A stretch of 37,893 nt of DNA. Origin: a virus. The notes under the pieces were generated by a model, which did no database searches, was not told the DNA's origin, and saw only the letters and a list, made by a program, of their open reading frames with translations. Each line of letters opens with the position of its first letter. Positions within the stretch are counted from its first letter, which is position 1. This document shows, piece after piece, positions 31,645 to 37,893 of the stretch. The DNA is taken from the IMG/VR virus record IMGVR_UViG_3300008952_000133, positions 1 through 37,893 of that record, one strand, 5' to 3'. A program made the position numbers and the translations under genes.

Positions 31645-31781
31645 CTTCCTTTCCACCACTTTGTCTTTTTCTTCTCCGGAGAACATTTGCTTCCCGAGGG
31701 GCACCATTTGTATATGTTGGACAAATAATTACTAAGCTCTTCTTCGATAATATCTTTAAGTCGGGATTTGGTGATTTTCAC
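31641..31781 (-). CDS. 46-residue tagged miniprotein
   Basis: A small gene found by eye: GTG 31781 with AAGGAA 8 nt upstream encodes V/M-K-I-T-K-S-R-L-K-D-I-I-E-E-E-L-S-N, then a tail W-C-P-S-G-S-K-C-S-P-E-K-K-K-T-K-W-W and the end K-G-R. The stop TGA overlaps the ATG of the 304-residue tagged gene. The full tag, ribosome site and tight packing between genes support a real gene. The tail combines a Cys pair and basic/aromatic residues, like the C-terminal modules of larger tagged proteins. It is nearly a tag fused directly to a cargo module. Confidence 0.72.
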   Translation of the reverse strand: MKITKSRLKDIIEEELSNYLSNIYKWCPSGSKCSPEKKKTKWWKGR

Positions 31782-31796
31782 TTGTTTATTCCTTAG

Positions 31797-32309
31797 CTAC
31801 TGTTCGACGATCTGGCTAACTAATATTCCGATTGCCATTAACGCCACGCCTCCGGTTAATCCCAGCGCAAATACTGCCGGCGTGGCGACTGCTGCAGCGC
31901 CGATCATCATGATTCCGCCGGCGCCGAGTCCGGTAGCTAGGGCTGCATCCGATAATGGATTACCCCCAAGCACCCCGTCGCCTTCTTGCATTGCGTCTGC
32001 CTCCGCTGCACCTTCCTGCGCAGCGGCTTGGACTTCGGGATCCTTCGCTGCCTGTTGTACAGCAGCCATGACTGCCGGACTTTGGGCGAGGACTTGAGCA
32101 AGCTCTTGTGCTTGTGTCATGTCAGGTTCGCGAGTTTGTAATCGTGGGGTTCGACGTGCGGAGGGCGACGGTGCGCCGGCGCCTACGCCAGCAATCTCCT
32201 TCATGCGCGTGACTTCTTTTTCTTCCTTGATTACTTCTGCCTTCTCATCCATAAAGTATCGTGGGTCGATTCTCCTGACGTTTTTTCTTGGTTTTCCCCA
32301 TCTGGACAT
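31797..32309 (-). CDS. I-D-P-R-Y-F-M-D-E-K protein with C-terminal membrane helices, 170 aa
   Basis: The N terminus R-R-I-D-P-R-Y-F-M-D-E-K-A-E-V-I-K-E-E is nearly the same as in the 107-residue protein at 23670-23993. It is followed by R-M-K-E-I-A-G, recalling the R-M-K-R-L-A-G-I-K end of the scaffold. A helical, Ala/Gln-rich middle (A-Q-E-L-A-Q-V-L-A-Q-S-P-A-V) leads to two hydrophobic segments (about 118-140 and 143-165, e.g. G-G-I-M-M-I-G-A-A-A-V-A-T-P and G-G-V-A-L-M-A-I-G-I-L-V). If packaged, it could insert in the host membrane during ejection (speculative). The ATG has AAGGAGAAC. Confidence 0.72.
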   Translation of the reverse strand: MSRWGKPRKNVRRIDPRYFMDEKAEVIKEEKEVTRMKEIAGVGAGAPSPSARRTPRLQTREPDMTQAQELAQVLAQSPAVMAAVQQAAKDPEVQAAAQEGAAEADAMQEGDGVLGGNPLSDAALATGLGAGGIMMIGAAAVATPAVFALGLTGGVALMAIGILVSQIVEQ

Positions 32310-32319
32310 GCTGTTCTCC

Positions 32320-33258
32320 TTATAGTGCTGATAGCAAATTCAACAGTAAATAGTTGTCATTATCTATAAATACAGCGTTCTTTTTTCTTTCTTCGAAAAC
32401 TTCTTTCGACATGGACCCTACGTCTTCGTAGTCCGAAACATCGATCTTATACATTTCGATATCATATTTAAGAAGTGTTTTGATGATTTTGTTTTCTTTG
32501 TCTCGCGCATCGGGGTCGAGGGCGATGTAGATTGGGGTATCGTTTGTGACGATTTTTCGGACCAGTTCGGAACCAGTTCGTAACGTGCTACCCAAGATAG
32601 GTACAGCGTTTCCGGCGATAATAGCATCAAAAATTCCTTCGACTAAAACTAAGTCTTTGTTCCAATCGATATATAGTTCATTAAATACAATATTCTTTGA
32701 AGCCTTCGGGTTCTTATACTTGTATGAGTCGCCGTTATAGGCTCTCGCAACAAAGTAACTTACGTCTCCTTCGCTGTCAAAAGAAGGAATAACAATCCTA
32801 TTACGATATTCTCCGCTAAAACAATATCCAATTTTCCATTTAAGAATATCCGTCTTGGTAAGTCCGCGCTTTTGTAAATATCTAAGCGCATACATGCCTG
32901 TGGCGGGGATATTGTCCGAACAGAGGCTTACGAATTCTTCCGGGAGTTCCGGTTTTTCCGCGTCTTCTCGACGCTCTGGTTCCATAAAGAGATCAGCAAA
33001 TCTCTCAAGATCTGACCTGTTCGTAATTTCGTCCCATTTCTGTAGTTGTGTATACGAACCAAAACGCCTAACAACACGCCTAAGATTGCGACCGCGATAA
33101 TCACAAACCCAGCACTTATAAAAACCTTTATCGAGATTAACAGAGAACTTACGCTTGTGGTGATTGCAGACCGGGCACGCGAAAAGTAGTTCGCTGCCTT
33201 TGTCTGCGTAGTTTCCAATTGCTGCATGTAGGATCTTCTTCGCTTCTTTCTTATTCAT
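32320..33258 (-). CDS. DNA primase with zinc finger and TOPRIM (gp61/DnaG-type)
   Basis: A 312-residue protein. Residues 28-52 form a CHC2-type zinc finger (C28-P-V-C31, H33/H34, C49-W-V-C52). The TOPRIM domain has the conserved Glu in L-V-L-V-E207-G-I-F-D and the D-x-D motif A-L-D248-P-D250. These make RNA primers for lagging-strand synthesis in phage replication. The protein is close to T4 gp61 in size. It has its own sigma70 promoter (33273-33301), with a terminator just upstream of that. No helicase gene is recognised in the window. Confidence 0.9.
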   Translation of the reverse strand: MNKKEAKKILHAAIGNYADKGSELLFACPVCNHHKRKFSVNLDKGFYKCWVCDYRGRNLRRVVRRFGSYTQLQKWDEITNRSDLERFADLFMEPERREDAEKPELPEEFVSLCSDNIPATGMYALRYLQKRGLTKTDILKWKIGYCFSGEYRNRIVIPSFDSEGDVSYFVARAYNGDSYKYKNPKASKNIVFNELYIDWNKDLVLVEGIFDAIIAGNAVPILGSTLRTGSELVRKIVTNDTPIYIALDPDARDKENKIIKTLLKYDIEMYKIDVSDYEDVGSMSKEVFEERKKNAVFIDNDNYLLLNLLSAL

Positions 33259-33272
33259 ATGCCCTCATATAC

Positions 33273-33301
33273 AATCTAACATATGGTGGCTTGGCTGTCA
33301 A
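33273..33301 (-). promoter_or_regulatory. Sigma70-type promoter for the primase gene
   Basis: On the minus strand TTGACA (33296-33301), 17-nt spacer, TAGATT (33273-33278, four of six consensus). It lies immediately after the terminator at 33304-33330 and about 15 nt before the ATG 33258. CTTGACAGCC is identical to the nuclease promoter, and TTGTATA occurs around the -10/start in both. Confidence 0.75.
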
Positions 33302-33303
33302 GC

Positions 33304-33330
33304 AAAAAAACCCCGCCGAAGCGAGGTTTT
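33304..33330 (-). terminator. Intrinsic terminator after the FKBP gene
   Basis: On the minus strand the stem CCTCGC / GCGGGG (one G-U) with TTCG tetraloop is followed by TTTTTTT. It starts about 24 nt after the FKBP stop and ends right at the -35 box of the primase promoter. Confidence 0.92.
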
Positions 33331-33349
33331 ATTTGCCGATCAGAATTAA

Positions 33350-33904
33350 TCAAGCTCCAAGTGCTTGGATAATCTGAGCCTTTGTGGACTTGGTGTTGAC
33401 TGGCAACCCACGGGACTTTGCAACCTCTAGAAGCTCTGCTTTTTTCATTGAAGCAGACCAGTTAGCGGTGGTAGTCTCGGACTCGGCAGACATCAACTCA
33501 ATCTCAAAGGTGAGTTCTTCGCCAGCGAGGGGATGGTTCATGTCCAGAATCACATTGTCTTCTTGAAGTTCGTGAATCTTAGCAAGGAAAGGACCTGCAG
33601 GACCATTTCCTTGAATAGTTTCGCCAACTAAAAACTCGAAATCTGGACCAAATGCCGTCTTCGGTACTGGCTGGAAGGCGTTCGGATTACGTAGACCGTA
33701 CGCCTCGTCCGGTGCGAGAGTAAACGTCTTTGTCTCCCCCACACTCATTCCAACAACTGCGTTGTTAAATCCGAGAATCATGCGACCAGAACCGATTTCA
33801 AAATCGAGTGTCTCGCCGCGTACCCGCGAATTATCAAATTCGGTACCATCAGTGAGGGTACCCCTGTAGTGGACTTTTACGTTATGTCCATTTGTTACTT
33901 TCAT
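33350..33904 (-). CDS. FKBP/SlyD-type peptidyl-prolyl isomerase with C-terminal SAP/Rho-N-like domain
   Basis: Residues 1-about 70 and 125-140 form the FKBP core (V-H-Y-R-G-T-L-T-D-G-T-E-F-D, G-S-G-R-M-I-L-G-F-N-N-A-V-V-G-M, A-Y-G-L-R-N). Residues about 70-125 are the insert-in-flap chaperone domain of SlyD proteins, including the motif D-M-N-H-P-L-A-G-E. It lacks the His-rich tail of SlyD. Instead, residues about 150-184 (M-K-K-A-E-L-L-E-V-A-K-S-R-G-L-P, T-K-A-Q-I-I-Q-A-L-G-A) form a small helix-extended-loop-helix unit like SAP or Rho N-terminal domains that bind nucleic acid or protein. It may fold phage structural proteins or bind DNA. AGGAGAT precedes ATG. Confidence 0.88.
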   Translation of the reverse strand: MKVTNGHNVKVHYRGTLTDGTEFDNSRVRGETLDFEIGSGRMILGFNNAVVGMSVGETKTFTLAPDEAYGLRNPNAFQPVPKTAFGPDFEFLVGETIQGNGPAGPFLAKIHELQEDNVILDMNHPLAGEELTFEIELMSAESETTTANWSASMKKAELLEVAKSRGLPVNTKSTKAQIIQALGA

Positions 33905-33940
33905 TTTATCTCCTAGGTATGATGAAAGATCATCTTATGT

Positions 33941-33969
33941 ATATTAACATCGTTTAAATAGCTCGTCAA
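33941..33969 (-). promoter_or_regulatory. Sigma70-type promoter for the FKBP gene
   Basis: On the minus strand TTGACG (33964-33969), 17-nt spacer, TAATAT (33941-33946). The -35 overlaps the stop of the RuvC-like gene. The leader contains a small hairpin, GATGATCTTTCATC (33921-33934), before the AGGAGAT ribosome site. Confidence 0.65.
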
Positions 33970-34532
33970 GCTTTTTCTTGATTATTTTGTTCTACCCTAT
34001 AGCCAGCTTTGGCAACTATGATAGCATCAGCCCTATCATAGGACTCTGGCTTCGGGTTTCCGTGCTTGGTATACTCAATACTAAATGCTGGCTCATTCTC
34101 CAATAAGTGCTGCAGCACAACTTGTTTTGCCTTTTGTCCTCTCGGGACTTTAATGCCAGCTTGCTTGCGTGCGGATGAGGCGCCAATGAACTTTGGTTTG
34201 ATCTCAAACAATTCATAAATTAACCACGATACGATTCCATTAAAGCGAGTGAGAGTTGATAGGGTTTTGGCGGACGATTTTCCGCCCATGAACATATGAA
34301 GAGACTGCTCAATATAAATGTGTTCAATGGGATATTCTGAGGATCCCACAAAGGCTTCATTATCGCACTGGTACATCTCGAACAAGTCTAAAAGCTTTTC
34401 TTTCAACACAATAGTCTTTTCAAATATATCCTTATACTTCCTCAAATCAACTGAATCATAATAAAGAATCTGGTCGTCAGCAACAATAGCAAAGCCAGTG
34501 ATGCTGGTTGAAATGTCAACCCCTAAAATCAT
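33966..34532 (-). CDS. RuvC-like Holliday-junction resolvase (RNase H fold)
   Basis: A 188-residue protein with the RuvC-type layout: G-V-D6-I-S-T-S at the N terminus, I-Y-I-E75-Q-S, and Y-D166-R-A-D169-A-I-I-V-A near the C terminus, giving four acidic metal ligands. The region A-R-K-Q-A-G-I-K-V-P-R-G-Q-K-A-K fits the DNA-binding stretch between the second and third motifs. It likely cleaves branched DNA before packaging, the role of the unrelated T4 endonuclease VII. The ATG follows AAGGTATAAA and the gene is close-packed with the HExxH gene. Confidence 0.85.
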   Translation of the reverse strand: MILGVDISTSITGFAIVADDQILYYDSVDLRKYKDIFEKTIVLKEKLLDLFEMYQCDNEAFVGSSEYPIEHIYIEQSLHMFMGGKSSAKTLSTLTRFNGIVSWLIYELFEIKPKFIGASSARKQAGIKVPRGQKAKQVVLQHLLENEPAFSIEYTKHGNPKPESYDRADAIIVAKAGYRVEQNNQEKA

Positions 34533-34533
34533 T

Positions 34534-34875
34534 TTATACCTTGTAGTTTTTCCAGCTATATGACTGTCGAGTGTCTAAATAAGTTTGCGTATACATGTGT
34601 TCGTAAGCTTCTTGTTCAAATCTAATCTGAAAATATGCTTTGTTTTTGTCTCTGTATTTCACAAAGCCTCTTAGGTGGTCCCAGCCATACAATATATAAA
34701 AGAATACCACAAGTAATTCTTTTTGTTGAGCGATATGTATACTTTCGTGATTTAAAACGTCTTCGGACATTTCTTCTCGCGCAATTATAAAGGGATATAG
34801 GGTAATGGCGCAGATATCGATTACCCACGATATCGCTTTGAGAAACCTTGGTGCTAAAATTACAATGGGCTTCAT
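34534..34875 (-). CDS. Small membrane-associated HExxH protein, 113 aa
   Basis: A protein with an N-terminal hydrophobic segment (about 11-31) and the zinc-metallopeptidase motif N-H43-E44-S-I-H47-I-A-Q-Q, followed by a second hydrophobic stretch L-L-V-V-F-F-Y-I-L-Y and a possible third ligand in F-E-Q-E89-A-Y. H-E-S-I-H-x-x-Q-Q fits small membrane zincin-like proteins of unknown function in bacteria and phages. It might be a peptidase acting on cell-envelope protein, but small size and lack of a clear catalytic domain make this uncertain. It starts directly after the stop of the structural gene. Confidence 0.7.
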   Translation of the reverse strand: MKPIVILAPRFLKAISWVIDICAITLYPFIIAREEMSEDVLNHESIHIAQQKELLVVFFYILYGWDHLRGFVKYRDKNKAYFQIRFEQEAYEHMYTQTYLDTRQSYSWKNYKV

Positions 34876-36309
34876 TTATACATCCATCTTCAATTTGAAT
34901 GTATAGCTTTGATCTTCTTTTTTTAAAATTGGATTTGAAAGTGTTGCCAATCCAATTAAATTCTTGCTTTTGTCATATACTCCGATGCGCGAAATGTATA
35001 CCTGCCTTTCGAACGAAGACGTATAATCAAAATTATTGGTCGTGCCGAAGCTTGAGCTAACGGTGTTCTTCATCAGCAGATTTGGATTTTCTTGATATAC
35101 ATGAGATGACGTGTAGTTAACTTTCTCTTGTCCAAATTTTAGAAAAGTTGGATTATTGGAATAGTTTGCCTCGCCGCGGCGCGCATGCGCAAAAAGTGTC
35201 ATCACCTGAGTTTCGGTATTGCCCTTAAAGGACATGTCGAAGGAGACATTGGCAAATGTTGAGTCTATGCCACCAGAACCTTTCACGGTCCCGTCATTTG
35301 CTCCAACGCCCCAATAGATCCATTTGGGTTTGACCGCGGAGGCATCAATTAGCCTTGCAGTTTGATCGCTCATATCCCACGAGCCAGTTAAAATAACGAT
35401 TCCTTCGTCATACATAACAACCCCAGCACAACTTCCACTGTATCCGAGTACGCCCGTTCCATCGTCAGTATCTGATTGTTGAATAAGCTCTCCGTTGCGA
35501 CGATCATCTCTTAACTCGGCAACTAACGAGCCTGTCCAGTAGAATTTCAAGGAGACGGTGCCGGGTTCAATTTTCGTTCCATAGAAAATAGATGGAATGT
35601 GAATCATATTAAGGGTTTGAGTGTCTTTGTCCCAAGTGGGTCCCTTCACAATATATTGCTGGCTTCTGGCGCCGTAAAAGTTTAAGCGATTCCGTAACGC
35701 GACGTAGTGCTTATTGTAGACCCCTGCTGAAGAGGAGGGGGTTTCGATATACTCGCGTGTAATGGACGAGGACAGAGGATATTGGAACGATTGGACTGCG
35801 CCGTAGGAATATTCAGTATTATATGAAACTGGCGCTACTGTTTTGAAGGACGAGCGGGCGCTGTCTTTTGAAATATATGCGTATATCGTGCCGTTGTTTG
35901 GCAAGAATGTGACGGGCTCGGTGGTGTCGTCATAGGCTTGCTTCAATGCATTATAGCTTGCGGATGAATGAAGCCCCATAACGCCGCCGGGGTAGCCGAA
36001 CGCTACCGGACCCTCGATCACTGCAGCGGTCTTTCCGCCGCCGGCGATGTTTCGGTTCGCCCAGTTCGATCTTCCCACGTTACCTGAATGGGGGCGATCT
36101 ATGTTGTATTCATATAGACTAACGAAGCCGCGAGGGACATTCTTTACTGTGCGTGCTTGCGAGCCCGTGTTCCGGTTGCCGGAGGATCCCGTCACTAACG
36201 ACTCGTTATTATAGTATACGTAAGTGTCGAAAATGAAAAACTTATTATGCGGCTGCGCCTTCATCGTGTTAAGAAAGAAGTCGTTTTCTCCTATCTTGCG
36301 GAACGCCAT
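34876..36309 (-). CDS. Virion structural protein, 477 aa (paralogue of the next gene)
   Basis: A beta-rich protein with aromatic/Ser/Thr/Asn-rich sequence, no membrane segment. It begins M-A-F-R-K-I-G-E-N-D-F-F-L-N-T. The C-terminal third (N-Y-S-N-N-P-T-F, then Y-I-S-R-I-G-V-Y-D-K-S-K-N-L-I-G and L-A-T-L-S-N-P-I-L-K) aligns with the end of the 382-residue gene upstream (N-Y-S-S-N-P-T-Y, V-G-L-Y-N-A-S-N-E-L-L-A-V-A-K-L, S-E-P-L-R-K). This suggests a shared structural domain, perhaps a tail, neck or baseplate component of marine-type myoviruses. The exact role is unknown. It starts 2 bases after the upstream stop. Confidence 0.78.
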   Translation of the reverse strand: MAFRKIGENDFFLNTMKAQPHNKFFIFDTYVYYNNESLVTGSSGNRNTGSQARTVKNVPRGFVSLYEYNIDRPHSGNVGRSNWANRNIAGGGKTAAVIEGPVAFGYPGGVMGLHSSASYNALKQAYDDTTEPVTFLPNNGTIYAYISKDSARSSFKTVAPVSYNTEYSYGAVQSFQYPLSSSITREYIETPSSSAGVYNKHYVALRNRLNFYGARSQQYIVKGPTWDKDTQTLNMIHIPSIFYGTKIEPGTVSLKFYWTGSLVAELRDDRRNGELIQQSDTDDGTGVLGYSGSCAGVVMYDEGIVILTGSWDMSDQTARLIDASAVKPKWIYWGVGANDGTVKGSGGIDSTFANVSFDMSFKGNTETQVMTLFAHARRGEANYSNNPTFLKFGQEKVNYTSSHVYQENPNLLMKNTVSSSFGTTNNFDYTSSFERQVYISRIGVYDKSKNLIGLATLSNPILKKEDQSYTFKLKMDV

Positions 36310-36311
36310 TT

Positions 36312-37460
36312 TTAGTAATCCAATCTAACTCTTAGCGTGATCTCGTTCGTAGGATCTTTTCGAAGCGGCTCTGAAAGCTTAGCGACCGCCAAGAGTTCGT
36401 TGCTAGCATTATACAGACCCACGGTTGTAATGTAGCTAATTGGTGGATCTGACGCCTTTTCTTTCACTCTGATTTTACTTGCGCTAGTATATGTGGGGTT
36501 CGAGCTATAGTTATACTTGTTGTGCGGAACGCGGCAGAAGTAAATCTTAGAGTTGATCTCGGTTGTATTGTTAAACGAGATGTTTTGGATTCTCTCACGC
36601 ACAATGTCGCACGAACCTGTAATGGTTCCCGTAACCATTGTTTGAATGGCTGTGTAGGTGGCGCCGCCCATCGATTCAGAGACTATGGCTGTCGGAATTT
36701 GATTCGGTTGCCGGGGGGCGCCGGTGGATCCTGTTCCAAATACCGAGCTAGTTAATACAATAACTCCTGCCTGATACCATATGTTGCCTACCGCTATTCC
36801 TGTTGTACTGTATTGAGAACCAGACACATATAGGACGCCGTAGTCACCGCCGGGGAGTCCGGACTTGTAGCCTCCGCTATCGCCGGACGAGGCGGAAGCA
36901 TCGATAAGCGTGATAGAATATGCAGATGCGGTGGGATAATTCGAGCCAGCATTCCTGTGAGATCCTGTGCCGAGCGTCATGCTGAAGGTGCCTTTCTTAA
37001 TTTGCTCTTTCATAAGAAGGCGCGATAGCGTAACGAAATAGCACGATGTCATCTGCGCAGTGTTGTCGCTGATATTCAAGTCGCTCTCAAAAATCTCAAC
37101 AGTGTTGTTGCTGCCCGTATATCCCAAAAGTACTTGAGAGAATTGGTTATACATGTTGATCTTTTTGGCGACCTGTACGCCACTATAGCGCGCTGACGCA
37201 GAGAGAGTTTGCGCTGAGCCTGTCACAGCGGCTCCCTCATCAAAGCCGCAAGTAACATCAAAGAGATGGTTAGCCGAGGAGCTTAGATAAGGATAGTCGT
37301 AAGTCGACTGGAACATCCCGTGAGAATAGTTTTTGATGTTAAGATCACTGTAGGTGCCCGAAACAATTGTGCCCGTCAGCGGTATTACTTCGTGTAATAG
37401 CGTCCGGGTTGTCGTGACATCTGTGTTTGTGTCGATATTTTCATAATTCTGTACAGGCAT
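36312..37460 (-). CDS. Virion structural protein, 382 aa (paralogue of the previous gene)
   Basis: It starts M-P-V-Q-N-Y-E-N-I-D-T-N-T-D-V-T-T-T-R with TTAGGAGT upstream. The central part (M-Y-N-Q-F-S-Q-V-L-L-G-Y, K-K-G-T-F-S-M-T-L-G-T-G-S-H-R) is beta-rich, and the C-terminal domain is homologous to that of the 477-residue protein. Segments such as P-G-G-D-Y-G-V-L-Y-V-S-G-S-Q-Y correspond to Y-S-G-S-C-A-G-V-V-M-Y-D-E-G-I-V-I in the paralogue in spirit only. Probably a structural component of the tail or neck; no T4 counterpart is recognised. Confidence 0.78.
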   Translation of the reverse strand: MPVQNYENIDTNTDVTTTRTLLHEVIPLTGTIVSGTYSDLNIKNYSHGMFQSTYDYPYLSSSANHLFDVTCGFDEGAAVTGSAQTLSASARYSGVQVAKKINMYNQFSQVLLGYTGSNNTVEIFESDLNISDNTAQMTSCYFVTLSRLLMKEQIKKGTFSMTLGTGSHRNAGSNYPTASAYSITLIDASASSGDSGGYKSGLPGGDYGVLYVSGSQYSTTGIAVGNIWYQAGVIVLTSSVFGTGSTGAPRQPNQIPTAIVSESMGGATYTAIQTMVTGTITGSCDIVRERIQNISFNNTTEINSKIYFCRVPHNKYNYSSNPTYTSASKIRVKEKASDPPISYITTVGLYNASNELLAVAKLSEPLRKDPTNEITLRVRLDY

Positions 37461-37476
37461 TTATAAACTCCTAATT

Positions 37477-37893
37477 TTAACTAACGTTCCTGATAATTCT
37501 AGCCGGCAATTGGATCACGGCAGATGTGTTGTTGCCGACAACGTAAACAACCGTATCTATATAATCGTAGGTGTCGGAGCCTCCGAATGGCGTGGCACTG
37601 ATTACTCCATAATCATTATAAAGAGAGGATCTCGTGTCCGTGGATCCCAATTCGCTCACGGTGTTGAAGACCACGCCACCGATGGTCCCTTTGGGTCCGT
37701 TGAGGGCACTCCACTGAGAAGCCCCTGATGATGTGTCTGTTATCGCGTCGGTTATGCCGGGGACAGTAAAGTTGTTGTAATTGGCTAGACCCGTCGCGGC
37801 GACACCGCTGATGCTGCCAGCGCCTACGGATAGGTTTGCCACGAGATTATCCTCAAAATCGTTTGTAAAAGTGCTATTGGCGGCGAGTCCGGC
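37477..37893 (-). CDS. Virion structural protein, C-terminal part (frame open to window edge)
   Basis: A Gly/Ser/Thr/Asn-rich protein of at least 121 residues. A GTG at 37842 (after GAGGATAAT) could be the start, but the same frame continues with no stop to 37893 (T-N-D-F-E-D-N-L-V-A-N-L-S-V-G-A-G), and that stretch reads as normal protein. I therefore record it as running off the window. The C terminus (V-V-Y-V-V-G-N-N-T-S-A-V-I-Q-L-P-A-R-I-I) is beta-like. Likely another structural or fibre protein. Confidence 0.6.
   Translation of the reverse strand, partial: AGLAANSTFTNDFEDNLVANLSVGAGSISGVAATGLANYNNFTVPGITDAITDTSSGASQWSALNGPKGTIGGVVFNTVSELGSTDTRSSLYNDYGVISATPFGGSDTYDYIDTVVYVVGNNTSAVIQLPARIIRNVS

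Noticed and set aside
31645-31707. 21-codon extension of the 304-residue tagged gene
   Set aside because: It overlaps the 46-codon tagged gene in another frame; ATG 31644 has the tag and AAAGGAAG site.
1-37893. Many plus-strand open frames of 60-240 codons
   Set aside because: They lie opposite clear minus-strand genes, lack ribosome sites, and show biased compositions (for example Ser-rich runs opposite Glu-rich codons). They are shadows.
1-37893. tRNA genes, integrase, attachment sites, insertion sequences
   Set aside because: I searched by eye for cloverleaf-like ends, recombinase motifs and terminal inverted repeats and saw none. A covariance-model search would be needed to rule out tRNAs.

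Overview
The window is part of the genome of a tailed, T4-like (myovirus-type) bacteriophage. The large terminase, portal, prohead protease, scaffold and major capsid protein all resemble the T4 proteins gp17, gp20, gp21, gp22 and gp23 and lie in the T4 order. The style of the accessory proteins resembles marine myoviruses (inference). Every gene I can support is on the minus strand, so transcription runs from high to low coordinates. Many neighbours overlap by 1-17 nt (ATGA, TAATG), which suggests translational coupling. The host cannot be named. Consensus-like sigma70 promoters and a possible holin/spanin cassette suggest a Gram-negative bacterium.

Layout in transcription order: 37893-34876 holds three virion structural genes, two of them paralogous. 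34875-32320 holds a membrane HExxH protein, a RuvC-like resolvase, an FKBP-type prolyl isomerase with an added C-terminal helical domain, and a zinc-finger/TOPRIM primase. 32309-20313 is an accessory region with a fused SbcD-SbcC (gp47-gp46) recombination nuclease, an FtsZ/tubulin-like GTPase, a possible lysis cassette, and a series of proteins sharing short N-terminal tags. 20316-10515 is the head-packaging block: terminase, portal, several unknown small proteins, prohead protease and a very large low-complexity protein. 10507-3865 holds a bS21 ribosomal-protein homologue and a set of tail-fibre/adhesin-like genes, one broken by an in-frame TAA. 3748-1 holds scaffold, major capsid protein and two small structural genes.

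The most interesting system is the set of N-terminally tagged proteins. Seven genes, one only 46 codons long, begin with variants of M-K-I-T-K-x-Q-L-K-x-I-I-x-E-E. Two or three begin with a W-R-K-F/Y-x-N-E type tag, and two share an I-D-P-R-Y-F-M-D-E-K tag. Each tag is a short basic/amphipathic segment followed by a possible [ILV]-x-E site, the type of site cut by T4 prohead protease gp21, which is encoded here. I infer that the tags are capsid-targeting sequences that load a varied cargo of internal head proteins, including one with a ParB/sulfiredoxin-like motif, for possible injection into the host. The FtsZ-like GTPase in the same cluster has no such tag and probably acts in the host cytoplasm.

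Regulation looks two-layered. Promoters with TTGACA/TTGACG, 17-bp spacers and recognisable -10 boxes precede the nuclease, primase and FKBP genes, and the nuclease promoter lies inside a 35-bp near-perfect palindrome. Structural genes instead have an AT-rich element (GACTATTTATNNTGAACA-like) about 20-24 nt before the start codon. Intrinsic terminators follow the major capsid gene, one tail-fibre gene and the FKBP gene. I saw no tRNA genes, CRISPR arrays, insertion sequences or integrase.
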